A DNA stretch of 22,500 bases from Tubiluchus corallicola (Eukaryota; Priapulida; Priapulimorpha; Priapulimorphida; Tubiluchidae): contig JAQGDQ010000325.1 in assembly GCA_030141605.1 (NCBI GenBank), positions 142,501-165,000 of the forward strand, written 5' to 3'. Made by a program: the position numbers and the translations under genes. The number at the start of each line of letters is the position of its first letter. Positions within the stretch are counted from its first letter, which is position 1. Positions 7,463-17,964 of this stretch are shown here, piece after piece. The notes below the pieces were generated by a model that worked only from the letters and a program-made list of their open reading frames with translations, searched no databases and was not told the origin of the DNA.

Positions 7463-8884
7463 GTCGACATTTTCAAATTAAGTTTTTCTCGACAAAACCA
7501 TGGTTTGAAAAATTAAAGAATGTTCCATCATTAAATAATTGAGATCGGATTATAAATAATAAATATTGTGTTAATAATTTAATAGTGATTGACATATTCC
7601 ATATTTCTAGTTCTAATATTGATCAAAATTCTAAAAGACCATTTTTGGGCAAATGACTACCAAATTTTAAAGAACGAGCAACAGATGATGTTAAACAAAC
7701 AGTGATAAACGACAACTTTCTCGCAGCCACCCACACATCTGCTAACCAAGCCTAACGTTTCTAGATTTCGATCGCTAAGCAACGTCGTATGCAGAAACTT
7801 CGTTCTTGCATATAATCAGGAACGCCCATCTGCTTCTTTGCACTGCTCTTATTTCCGAACTCCCATTTGGTAATTTCTCATTACAGGTAGGTAATAAATT
7901 TATTCAGGTAAACATGTATTCTGCGAAATTACCTGACCGAATCACGGCCCAGCGGCTAATGTTTCTGTGATGCGTGAAGTGTTTATAGCCACAGGAGAAA
8001 TTTTGGCTATTTGATTATAAATCCCTTTTTTTCGTCCGGGTTGCTTATCTATAGAATTCTGAAAACTGCGACCTCATTTGATTTAAGAAAAATACCACCA
8101 GACGCATGTACCTTCTATATGAATAATTAATCATATGAATTTTATTTCCCTGCACAAAAATTTTATTTTTACCATTTAAAAGTTATTCCTAACCTGAATG
8201 ACCATTGGCTCTTGGCCTTGGGTGGATGATTTGTATTGAAAAGAATCTGCCAACGACCAAAGATCACGTGGTAAAGTACCTCATCTTACAAGCTTCTTTT
8301 TAATTTAATGATTTGCAAAGGCCCCGCAAAAATTTTTGCGTATAAGTACACTTATAATCAGAAATACGTGAACATCCTACATAGTCCTCATTTATAACCA
8401 GCCGCAGCAGCTTTTATTGAATTAAAGTTATAAAGTTATAGGCAGAGTATAATGGATGACGTCAGAACAATGGCTTTGCGTCAGCAGTTTTCTAAGCGAA
8501 AATTGCCGAAAATAGAACATCTAATTAACCCGTCGATACTCCTTTCGGTGGACGTGTCCTAAAATATAGCCCACATCATCGTGTAGTCCTGTTTCTAAAC
8601 AGCTATATATCTCCTTCCGAGATCCCACCAGGCGCCGCAAGAACGTTTTTCCTGCAGGCTGTTTGGTCAAAAATCGAGAGTCGGCCCGGGAATAATTTTA
8701 TTTTATTTTTTGATTCAAACACTACCACTGGGTGCTGCACTCTTTCTTCTTCGTGTCCCGAAATGTGTAAAAAAATAGTCATTTTTTTACGACAGAATAT
8801 CGCATTAAGCATGGATAAATGGAACTGCTTTGCACAACATTGTGGTAATTTGACGATTGAGAAAAAACTGCAGCACAAAATAGC
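7463..8884. other. Unrecognised sequence, no supportable gene
   Basis: AT-rich, with no tandem structure. The minus-strand frame at 8603-8878 has no recognisable motif. A stray B-box-like agtcgaatcc lies at the right edge (~8895). I see nothing further. Confidence 0.4.
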
Positions 8885-9860
8885 AACTGCAGCAGTCGAA
8901 TCCAGGTAAAAAAATCACAGGTAAAAAAGCCACAAGTAAAACGTCACAGGCAAAAAGTCACAGAAAAAATCCAAAGATTAAAAAGAATCAAAGTGAGAAA
9001 AGTCGAAAGTAAAAACGTCACATGTAAAAATTCACAGGCAAAAAGTCACTAAAAAAATTCACAGATAAAAAAGTCACAAGTAAAAAAGTCGCAAGTAAAA
9101 AAGTCACAGGTAAAAATTCACAGGTAAAAAAGTCGCAGGTACAAAGTCACAAGTAAAAAGTCACAGGCAGAAAGTTACAGAAATCATTCACAGGTAAAAA
9201 TGTCACAGAAAAAATTCACAGATAAAAAAGTCAAGGTAAAAAAGACACATGTAAAAATGTCACAGAAAAAATTTGCAGAAAAAAAGTCAAAAAAAAATTT
9301 GCAGGTAAAAAGTCAAAGAAAAAATCACAGATAAAAAAGTCAAGGTAAAAAAGACACAGGTAAAAATGTCACAGAAAAAATTCACAGATAAAAAAGTCAA
9401 GGTAAAAAAGACACAGGTAAAAATGTCACAGAAAAAATTCACAGATAAAAAAGTCAAGGTAAAAAAGACACAGGTAAAAATGTCACAGAAAAAATTTGCA
9501 GATAAAACGACAAAATAAAAAAGTTGCAGGTCAAAAGTCAAAGAAAAAATCACAGATAAAAAAGTTGCAGGTATAAAATCACAAAAAATTCGCAGATGAA
9601 ATTGTCACAAGTAAAATAGTTGCTGGTAAAAAGTCACAAAAAAATTCAGAGATGAAAATGCCACAAGTACAAAAGTTGCAGGCAAAAGTCACAAAAAATC
9701 AGAGGTAAAAAAGTCACAGAGAAAAGTGACAGGAAAAAAGTCACATGTGAAAAGTCACAAGTTAAAAAGTCACAGATGAAAATGTCATAGTAAAAAAGTC
9801 GCAAGAAAAAAGTCAGAGGAAAAAGCTCCAGGATCAAAAAGACACAGAAAAAAAAACAAA
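8885..9860. repeat. A-rich minisatellite (aaaaagtcacaggt) with 57-bp higher-order unit
   Basis: A 13-15-base word of the form aaaaagtcacaggt is repeated about 65-70 times with much variation over almost 1 kb. Within it a 57-bp higher-order unit recurs cleanly: gacacagg occurs at 9353, 9410 and 9467. The minus-strand frame at 9287-9553 shows the matching 19-residue repeat (FFCDIFTCVFFTLTFLSVN), which is a consequence of 57 being divisible by three and not evidence of a gene. The plus strand is strongly A-over-T biased. Confidence 0.9.
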
Positions 9861-11364
9861 AATTTAAAGCTAACCATACACTTTTGCTTGTGACTTTTTT
9901 TGCTGTGACTTGTCACCAAATAGTCGTGTTGAATCTTCTACTGTTTCAATATGATTTGAATTGTGATACACTACGCAAACATTATGGCACTGTTGACAAT
10001 GCTATTATTAATGTAGCAACAGACGTGCGGGAGTCATTATTAAAAGATGCGGTGATGATTGTCCAACGTCCACGCTGTTGTATGTCAATTATCGATTGAG
10101 ACAGAACCATTGGGAGTACACGGATGATACGAACAACTACTGACGTTAGATTTTCCAATTGCAAGCTTGGAAATTGGATTTAGACACCAGAAATATTACA
10201 GATCAATAGTGGGTACTTTAAAGGAAAACCGTACCCAATCTTAAACCATGGCTAATAGTAATGTACCCTGCAACTGTGCTACAATCAGTGTGATATACAA
10301 AATGTTTGCAAATTTTAGCTTTAAAATTCGTGTTTCAACTTTGCCGCTGTGCTAATCTATGAGCTCTCAAACAGTTGTGCGCTACGTCACAACTGAACTC
10401 CTTTATACTGAAAACTACAGCGCCTATTTTTTGTGCAACTCGTTTTTGAGATTCAAGTTCAAGTGTCCATCAAATTAGCGAGTGGTGAAAGAGCTACAAA
10501 CTAAATTACCATTTTGTCGTACAAATCATTCCGTTTTCCTTTAATTAGGCCGATTTGTAGAAAAAACGGTTTATTTCAGGGTTTTTCAATTCTAGAACTC
10601 TAGCCATTATAATGAAACAATCCATATGAACAGGAGTGTATCAACACTTCACGACTCCCTAGGTTAACAGATCTAACCCGCCCATCTGTATTGTGAATTT
10701 ATTATTGATTATGTATTGAACAAGTTAAACAATTACTTGTGGTGCCTTGTATATGAACTGCATTTATATATATTTAGTCTGGGCAACTGCTTGTTGTGTA
10801 CTACCTGTACTTGTTCGTTATGGCCCTTATATAGCAACTTGTCTCGATAACTGCCTGTAGTGTGTTATACAATACTTGCTTTACATGAATATAAACAGAT
10901 ACACGTTGTCCGATGAGAAAAAGATTTTTTTAAAAATTATTCGCCTAAAATATACGACGCCCGTCAAACTTTGGCGTCCTAGGCTATAGCCTAGTTAGCC
11001 TCTTGGTTAATATGCCCTTGCATATGACAGATAGAGCCAGCCTGTCTGTCTATTTGTCTGCCAGTCAGCCTGCGTGGTCAATATGTGACTTCCAGCGTTT
11101 GACAGTGCCTTACAAACAGTACCGGTTGCTCTAATGACATTACTAAACATTGTTGTAAATTGCTGGTGGTTCAACGCAAACAATGCATACGAAGTGGCTT
11201 CGATCGATTCAGCATTCAAAATGCATGCTGGGAAAATTCAGCCGTTAATACGGGAGATAAGGGGAATCTTCGTTTAATGAATTGTTAATGACAGCCATTA
11301 CTGATTGACATACCCCTACTGTGTAGTGAATACAAGGAGACTGTCTGGTCTTTCTTATTACAAA
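9861..11364. other. Unrecognised sequence
   Basis: A plus frame at 9884-10099 (71 codons) has a less repetitive composition than most (DLNCDTLRKHYGTVDNAI), but I recognise no family. At 10715-10890 there are weak, diverged echoes of a ~60-base unit (aactgcttgttgtg, aactgcctgtagtg). A short (TCTG)n patch lies near 11043-11075. Confidence 0.35.
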
Positions 11365-11440
11365 ACAGTAAATTGTCTAATGGATATGACGAAGTGTTGT
11401 GGTCCCGGGGTCTTTGGTTCAAATCCAAGCATGTGATTAG
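11365..11440 (+). repeat. tRNA-derived segment
   Basis: ttgtctaatggatatgac resembles a D arm with A box, and tttggttcaaatccaagc is a well-formed TPsiC arm with B box at 11416-11426. The acceptor stem is not evident, and ttagtttattataa follows. A degraded SINE head or tRNA pseudogene is likely. Confidence 0.5.
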
Positions 11441-11959
11441 TTTATTATAATATGTTTCTCCTTGATGCCGTGATCAGTTGGCTGTTCACTTTGGACACAG
11501 CCACACAACGGCATTTATTTTGAGTCACATAGCAGAATGCCATGTTTATTTACTTTAGGAAAAAGCGGACAACGTTTTATTTTTTCACAGCTCCATCTAT
11601 CCGTGAAAATTGAAAATTAGTTTATTCAACATTTTGCCATCCAAAAATGGCTGCTAAACATTTTTTCACAAAAAAATTCAATAAAATCCCGAAGGCGTCG
11701 TGGACTGAATGTAAACAAACTTATAAATTTTCATAACGTCTTACGGCTCGTGTTTAAACTAATTAGTTACACCAATGAGTGAATACCAATGACTTGGTCT
11801 AATTACGTGACATCGTAAATAAATTAGTCTAGAATTGAATGTGATTGGAAGTGACAGTCTTTTACACAGTTAAAATGATCCACTTTGATAAGGGGGTGGG
11901 CAAAAATTTTAATTTGGTTTGTCCAGATTGGTGTATGTTGAAAAAAAACAAAAAAGCAT
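11441..11959. other. Unrecognised sequence
   Basis: No repeat or domain-bearing ORF. A 29-codon frame starts at aaaaatggctgctaaac (ATG at 11647) but is too short to judge. Confidence 0.35.
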
Positions 11960-12345
11960 TGTTTATATTTTTTGTTTACTTAATATTTTTTCTTTCATCT
12001 CTATTCTTCGTTCTCCTCCTTCTTTCCTTTTAGTTTCTTCTCTTTATTTCCCCTTTCCTTTTTCTGATTACCTTCGTCTTTCTCGTTCTTTTTTCTTTTT
12101 CTCTTTTCTGTTTTCATTTTTTCCGTCGTCTACCTTTCCCTTTTCCTTCTTTACTTTCTCTTTTAATTTTATTCTTTCATTTTTTCCTGATCTTTCCTCC
12201 ATTCTTTACTTCTTTCCTCTTCTTTCTTTACCCTTTCCTTCTATTATTCGTCTTTATTCTCATTTTTCCCTGTTTCTTTCATTTTTCTTTTCTCTTTCTA
12301 CTTTTTTCTTCCCTTTCTTTTCTTCCTCTTTTGCTTATCCCTGTT
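11960..12345. repeat. Long polypyrimidine tract (CTTT/TTCC-rich)
   Basis: Nearly all bases on the plus strand are C or T for almost 400 bases, built from degenerate ctttc, ttcct and tttctt words with only scattered purines. Such tracts can form triplex (H-DNA) structures (general knowledge). The Phe/Ser-rich ORF across it is an artefact of composition. Confidence 0.85.
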
Positions 12346-12660
12346 CATAATTTTGCTCGTTCGTTTTTAATTCATTTGCTCACCCATTCATCCGTTCATT
12401 CATGCACACTACAGTAGTATATGGTTTCAGTAAGGACTAATTAATTCAGTGACATTTTACTTGGCTTCTTGCGTGTTGGTAGTGGTTTCACTATTGAAAG
12501 CCTCAGCCTGGTTTCCAAGCAATTGCATGAAAAACATCAAAATATCAAATGTCATCCCATTCACAACTGTAACCACGTGTGATATTTACATAATGGCACA
12601 TTTCACAAGTCTGAAAGTACAGAAATCGTTTAGTAATGAAAGAGAGGATTAGATATTTAC
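12346..12660. other. Short CATT-rich edge, then unrecognised sequence
   Basis: 12365-12405 carries degenerate cattcat words of the same type as the tetranucleotide field at the right end of the window. The frame at 12449-12652 has no recognisable features. Confidence 0.35.
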
Positions 12661-12664
12661 GATG

Positions 12665-12750
12665 GGTCAACACTCACTTTTGCTTCAGGCCTTGGACGGT
12701 CTGTGCACCAGGGTTCGATACCGGGTTGGGACGATCTTTATCTTGTATTG
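12665..12750 (+). repeat. tRNA-derived segment
   Basis: cagggttcgataccgggttg contains a near-perfect B box (ggttcgatacc, 12712-12722). Upstream, gggtcaacactcac and cttggacggtctgtgcacc could be a decayed D arm and anticodon arm. A (T)n and AT-rich stretch follows. It could be the head of a SINE whose body runs into the X copy at 12901, but the other X copies lack such a head. Confidence 0.45.
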
Positions 12751-12900
12751 TAAATAAAACTTAAATTTCTGAATTGCACAGTTAAGGCTGTTCCAGATAT
12801 ATTGTCACAGTTTTTTTGTGGATCGCAAAATTGGAAACTTGATGACAGTTGTATGATGCCATTGATACAGCTTGGAATGCTGGCGTTAGGAAGCTATGAC

Positions 12901-12959
12901 AATAAGCCTTTTCACGGTTCTAGCGATTGATGATGATCGTGAGAAGGTCAACCGTCAAG
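12901..12959 (+). repeat. Repeat family X, copy D, with conserved stem
   Basis: aataagccttttcacgg and gattgatgatgatcgtg, then gaaggtcaaccgtcaag, match 3493-3558. The arms CCTTTTCACG (12907-12916) and CGTGAGAAGG (12938-12947) pair at nearly all positions around a 21-base loop. Copy A keeps the right arm and most of the left, so this hairpin belongs to the family. Confidence 0.75.
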
Positions 12960-12969
12960 TGTACCAGAC

Positions 12970-13130
12970 TTACCGGAAGTGGTGCTGACAAGCCACTGGT
13001 GTAGCAGTGTCTAGTTTTTTTGCTGGATTACTGCTGCGTTTACGTGTCTGAAGGCAGATTTCTTTTATTTTAGAATTCTGCCTAGCCAATGTCTACAATA
13101 GATGTGACGGACGTATGGTGATGATGATGA
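12970..13130 (+). mobile_element. 161-bp ATG-tailed retroposon with 10-bp target duplication
   Basis: The insert begins ttaccggaagtgg and ends in atggtgatgatgatga. It is flanked by the identical 10-mer TGTACCAGAC at 12960-12969 and 13131-13140. A perfect direct repeat placed exactly at the end of a simple-sequence tail is the signature of target-primed retroposition. It is either a 5'-truncated LINE 3' end or a short SINE; no ORF or tRNA promoter is visible. It interrupts copy D of family X, so it is younger than that copy. Confidence 0.75.
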
Positions 13131-13140
13131 TGTACCAGAC

Positions 13141-13661
<521 letters not shown>

Positions 13662-14614
13662 AATATCTGAGACCCCTTTGCTATTCATGCAAACTCGTTC
13701 AGGTGGCTTTTCAATCCTGTTACGCACTTCTGGAACTATTTCGACACCTCCAAATTGAATTCTTCAAAAAATCTTGCAAATTTTGCACTTTCAAAGCAGT
13801 GTGACGTCACTCTTGGGAGTTTTCATTTTCCCAGGTGTTGACAGGTACTGATTTATGAATACCAGGTGAGAGACAGAATCATAATTAGTGAACGTCCCAT
13901 ATAAATTATAGTCATTAATGTCAAACGCGTGTCTGCAGACGGTTAATGTGATTCTGTTTTTACCGAAATTGATGCTCAGGGTTTGCTGAGTTCAGGTATT
14001 CCCACTCAGGTGAGTTTTTAACTCTTTCCAGCTCGCTCAGAGTGAAATGTTACCCAAGATAGTTAGGTAATTACCTTTTCAAGAATTGAGAAAGGTCAGG
14101 AGAATGCCAGAAATGTCAGTAGGTCAACTGCTTTTGGGGGACATCAATAATGTCACCTCTGATAGTTTTCTGCAATTAATTCACTTCAATTTATTTCCGG
14201 TTGTAATAATCTCTGTATGGGTTGTGCGAGTCTACAATTACTATTTGCTTTCTCAAGCTTTAGTAGGTTAGTCAACTCATTGCTGGAAATCTCTGATGTC
14301 AGCTCTGATTGTTCCTGCTGTTAATTCACTTCAATTTAACTTTGTTTACCCACATTCAAGGTGTTAGTTAAATTTTTATCGTTGCAAAGAGCAGCGTGTT
14401 TTCAACTAAGAGGCAGAAATAAAGGAATTATGTGACAAATGTTTAATTGCTTCATAATTATATTATACAATTAGATTTCATGGTTTACTTCAGTTCATCG
14501 TTAAAATTGACCCACTGACATACAGACGGACTGGCTGATTGACTTCTGTCTTATGTAGGGTGGATAAGATAAACTGGTCAGCCTTGTTAATGGGCTGACA
14601 AATTTAATAACTAA
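13662..14614. other. Unrecognised sequence with one diverged 145-bp duplication
   Basis: agtaggtcaac, then a tctgat word, then ttaattcacttcaattta occur around 14118-14193 and again around 14263-14338; the last 18-mer is identical at a spacing of 145. Other than this old tandem duplication I see no gene or element. Confidence 0.5.
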
Positions 14615-14845
14615 GGCTGACTGACTGAGTGAGTGACTGACTGTCGACTGATTGACTAACTGACTGACTGACTGATTGACTAACTGACTGACTGACTGAT
14701 TGACTGAGTAACTGACTGACTGACTGACTGACTGACTGACTGACTGACTGACTGACTGACTGACTGACTGACTGACTGATTGACCGACCGACCGACCGAC
14801 CGACCGACCGACCGACCGACTGACTGACTGATCCACTGACCGACT
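14615..14845. repeat. TGAC tetranucleotide array with CGAC block
   Basis: Degenerate (TGAC/TGAT)n becomes pure (TGAC)n and then a (CCGA)n block of about nine units at 14783-14820, before returning to TGAC. A single T-to-C change per unit creates the CpG-rich block. The Ser/Gln/Val minus-strand ORF is an artefact. Confidence 0.95.
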
Positions 14846-15170
14846 AATTTAACTAGCTGATTCTCAAGCCGTATTTACAGCAGTGTTTCAGTGAAGGCAC
14901 TTCTAAAAACCTGAAATTAAAATAAAATTAAATTGAACCCAAGCTGAATTTAACTGAATTTAACTGGGTGTAAATACGTAGCATTATAACTGCGTGTGTT
15001 TTTTTCAGTTGATCTATGAGTAGCAATGTGGCAGCAGCAATCATGATGACGCAAGCCTCCATTGTTGTGGAAGTGATTTCATTGTTTCTGTTCGCATTGT
15101 CCAAGTATTGTAAGTATTCATAACGAAGGTTTCTACTTAAGCGATAAGCTATTGTTGTATGCAGTCAATA
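14846..15170. other. Unrecognised AT-rich sequence
   Basis: Only a short direct duplication (gaatttaact twice, near 14946-14965) is visible. Confidence 0.35.
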
Positions 15171-15195
15171 GTTAAGTTAGGTTAGGTTAGGTTAG
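15171..15195 (+). repeat. Short TTAGG run
   Basis: gttaagttaggttaggttag continues to 15195, giving about four TTAGG units on the plus strand. Its right flank, gttagcattgtcgttgcctt and aaacg, is the complement of the left flank of the large CCTAA array at 17435-17464. Confidence 0.85.
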
Positions 15196-15228
15196 CATTG
15201 TCGTTGCCTTAAACGTTGTATGGTCAGG

Positions 15229-15851
15229 ACGGATCCTGATTTTCTTAGGGTTACCGAACGTGCCTTATATACGGGACATGTCCCATATTTTGTTCCCTGG
15301 CCCCTTATTGACCTTTTAAGGACACCCAAACGTCCCGTATTTAGTTCATTTTCAAATTTCCTAATAAAAATATATTTTACTGCCTTCTTAGGGTTCTTAG
15401 TAGTAACTAAGAAGTACGGTTCTTTTGAGTAATATGAGTAACTATGGTTCTTTTGAGTAATGTGAGTAACTATACTTTCTCTTCTCAGGTTCTCTTGATG
15501 AAAATACCCCGAATGTAACGATTAAATATTAATAATATATCTCCGTTATCTACACTAAATAAATAAATATTTTCAAATGATTTCACTTTTATATATATTT
15601 TAGCTTGTATTAAATAATTTTTAAATAATTTTACTTTTGTTTTCCCCATGACGCATTAAAATCCTCTCTTAATGTTTTAAACTTATGTCTCGGTTTTATA
15701 TAATATATTGCTGTGGGTGTGTAGACATGTATAAATTTATACATAGATTTATACGTACATAAAGTTATATATATATGCATAGAAAGAGATTATAAGAGCG
15801 TTGCATATTTCTCGTTTTTTAATCTGGCAACCCTAGGCTTTCTGAATCCGT
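15229..15851. mobile_element. Possible terminal-inverted-repeat element, ~620 bp
   Basis: The left end acggatcctgattttctt, then agggttacc, aligns with the complement of the right end (15851-15821: acggattcagaaagcc, tagggttgcc) at roughly two thirds of positions. Inside the left part lie a near-perfect palindrome (15269-15288) and gtcccgtat at 15332-15340. The centre is AT-rich with a 28-bp duplication (ggttcttttgagtaat at 15418 and 15446). No target duplication or transposase was found, so a very old MITE is one reading and an unrelated dispersed repeat another. Confidence 0.4.
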
Positions 15852-17240
15852 ACGCATGCGCAAATAGTAAGAAAATGGCCTACAAATCTGACAGTTTTTC
15901 AGAGGAAATTTTAGAAGTGTAGAAATTTTTGAGACCAGTTTTGAGTATCTTTTATGGCGAAAGGAATTGTCTAAGCCTACGTAGATCACAATCGTTAGTA
16001 GACGTCTTTTTCCGTAAAGCATTTTACCAACAATACGAGAGCTCGAGTTCAAGCCTCGCTATAGGGAGAATTTTTCTAGCCTGCCATACTCACGTGTTTT
16101 TTCCACAACTAAACGAGTTATTAAGATTAAAGCACAAGAAAACCCTTCATAAACATAAATTTTGAAAAATTCGTTGTGAAATTTTATATCGCTTACATAC
16201 TGCCTTTTTGCATACAGGACTTCAGTCGGCAGTCACGCTGTATAAAACATGCAAATTTTAACTCCCGCGATGACAGTTAGACGCAGTCATTTTCACGACA
16301 GGTCATTTGAAGCAAGTTTAGATAACATTTTGTAAAGTTTGAAAAAATAATCAGAGCATTCGTAGCATACAAGTCAGTAACAAAATAAAATTTAAAATTA
16401 CTGTATCTTGTCAATAAGATTAAAAATACGTTTTTTGGTTAGTGAGTGGTGCACCCCGGTGGGTGAGTCAGCGGCATTTTACTAATTGGTGAAAACATTA
16501 TAAAATAATTAATAATTTTCTTTTCTAGTTACATTATATTACATTACAAGTCTTTCTAGCAGGTAAGCGAAAATCTAAGTAACATAGATTTTCACGGAAA
16601 GTCTTTTGAGACATAATTTAACATTACCTTTTCTGCCCTTGATTTACGTTTGGAACATGACGTCATGCAATGGCGCGATCGGAACAGTATTGCGGGAGAA
16701 ATTGAAAACGATTAAAATGAAAACAAACTAAAATTTCTTTCAGTGCGAGTAAGATATACGCATAAAATTGCTATAAAGTAATATAATTCTTTAAGGCGAT
16801 TTTTCTGAAACCTGCTTGTGGTACCCCTTTTCTTGTCCTTTAAACAATCTTTCCGTGGTGAAGCAGCTCATACGTCTATTTTGAGACAACGCAACCACGG
16901 GAATATTTGCGAAATTGTACACAGCGATCTTTCCAGTGGAACAAAAATTTAATGAAGATGATAATTACGTCATTTCCTTTGGGAAAATAAGTCGTCTTTG
17001 CAGTCAATTGGCTTGAAGTCTTTGATGTAAAGACAACAAAGCGAAAACGGCTATGATTAATAATATTTTAGACGAACGAAGTTCTACTGCACAAATGCTA
17101 AGATTTCAGCAGAAGTCAATACTGTCTAGGGTCGTGTTTTCTCAAAACAGACCTACAAGTTGCATCATTCCAAGAAACGTTGTTCATTAATTATTTAGTT
17201 TTAATAATTGACTTAGGTTTCGTTTAATTATCAGATAAGT
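15852..17240. other. Unrecognised sequence
   Basis: The overlapping frames at 15819-16052 (minus) and 15929-16165 (plus) show no motif. A B-box-like gagttcaagcctc lies at 16046-16058 without a matching A box. A perfect hairpin sits at 16569-16593. Nothing else is supportable. Confidence 0.35.
16569..16593. repeat. Perfect 9-bp hairpin
   Basis: GAAAATCTA, a 7-base loop, then TAGATTTTC. Isolated; possibly the centre of a foldback element, but no longer arms extend from it. Confidence 0.55.
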
Positions 17241-17254
17241 TTTGTAAGGTAGAT

Positions 17255-17400
17255 AAATTCTGTCTATCGAGAGACGTGAACCCGAGGTCTTATTCTGACG
17301 GTAGAACACAACGCTTGCCAAGTAAAAAAATTCTGCCTAGTGTGAGACTTGAACTCGAGCTCTCTTTTGACAGTAGTACCAACTTTTCATAACGAAATCT
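17255..17400 (-). repeat. Two tandem tRNA-derived segments, ~72 bp apart
   Basis: Two related blocks start at 17258 (ttctgtctatcgagagacg) and 17330 (ttctgcctagtgtgagact). On the minus strand each gives a B-box arm (gggttcacgtctc; gagttcaagtctc) preceded by a gtcagaa- or gtcaaaa-type anticodon region. The 72-base spacing equals one tRNA length, which suggests a dimeric tRNA-derived SINE head or a duplicated tRNA pseudogene. The telomere-like array begins about 60 bases beyond. Confidence 0.55.
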
Positions 17401-17460
17401 AACCGAGACAGTTAGTATCTGTTAAACTAGACATCGTTTAAGGCAACTGCAGCATAATGC

Positions 17461-17964
17461 TAACCCTAACCAATCTAACCTAACCTAACCTGACCTGACC
17501 TAATCTGACCTAACCTAATCTAACATAGCCTAACCTAACCTAACCTAACCTAACCTGAGCTGACCTGATCTGACCTAACCTAATCTAACATAGCCTAACC
17601 TAACCTAACCTAACCTCACCTGATCCGACCTAACCTAATCTAACATAGCCTAACCTAACCTAACCTAACCTAACCTAACCTAACCTAACCTAACCTAACC
17701 TAACCTAACCTAACCTAACCTCACCTGAGCTGACCTAATCTGACCTAACCTAATCTAACATAGCCTAACCTAACCTAACCTAACCTAACCTAACCTAACC
17801 TAACCTAACCTCACCTGAGCTGACCTGATCTGACCTAACCTAACCTAATCTAACTTAAGCTGACCTAACCTAACCTAATATAACTTAACTCGTCCTGGCC
17901 TGGCCTGGCCTGACCTGACCTGACCTGACCTGACCTGACCTGACCTGACCTGATCTGACCTGAG
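17461..17964. repeat. Interstitial telomere-type array: CCTAA (TTAGG) with CCTGA/CCTGG variants
   Basis: About 500 bases of 5-base units, mainly CCTAA. The variants CCTGA, CCTCA and AATCT are interspersed, and the array ends in three CCTGG and about nine CCTGA units (TCAGG, the telomere unit of some beetles) at ~17890-17964. A longer block containing taatctaacatagcc recurs at 17516, 17581, 17636, 17751 and, changed, 17846. These spacings (65, 55, 115, 95) are all multiples of five, so higher-order duplication stayed in register. Divergence and internal position argue for an interstitial array and not a live chromosome end. Confidence 0.9.

Noticed and set aside
9287-9553. Membrane-protein-like ORF with a 19-residue repeat
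   Set aside because: The 57-bp higher-order unit happens to be divisible by three; hydrophobicity comes from reading T-rich codons on the minus strand of an A-rich array.
16040-16062. B-box-like gagttcaagcctc
   Set aside because: No A box at the right distance on either strand and no tRNA-like folding.
15819-16165. Overlapping ORFs on both strands, one with a Ser run
   Set aside because: They are mutual antisense shadows, without homology or codon bias I can recognise.
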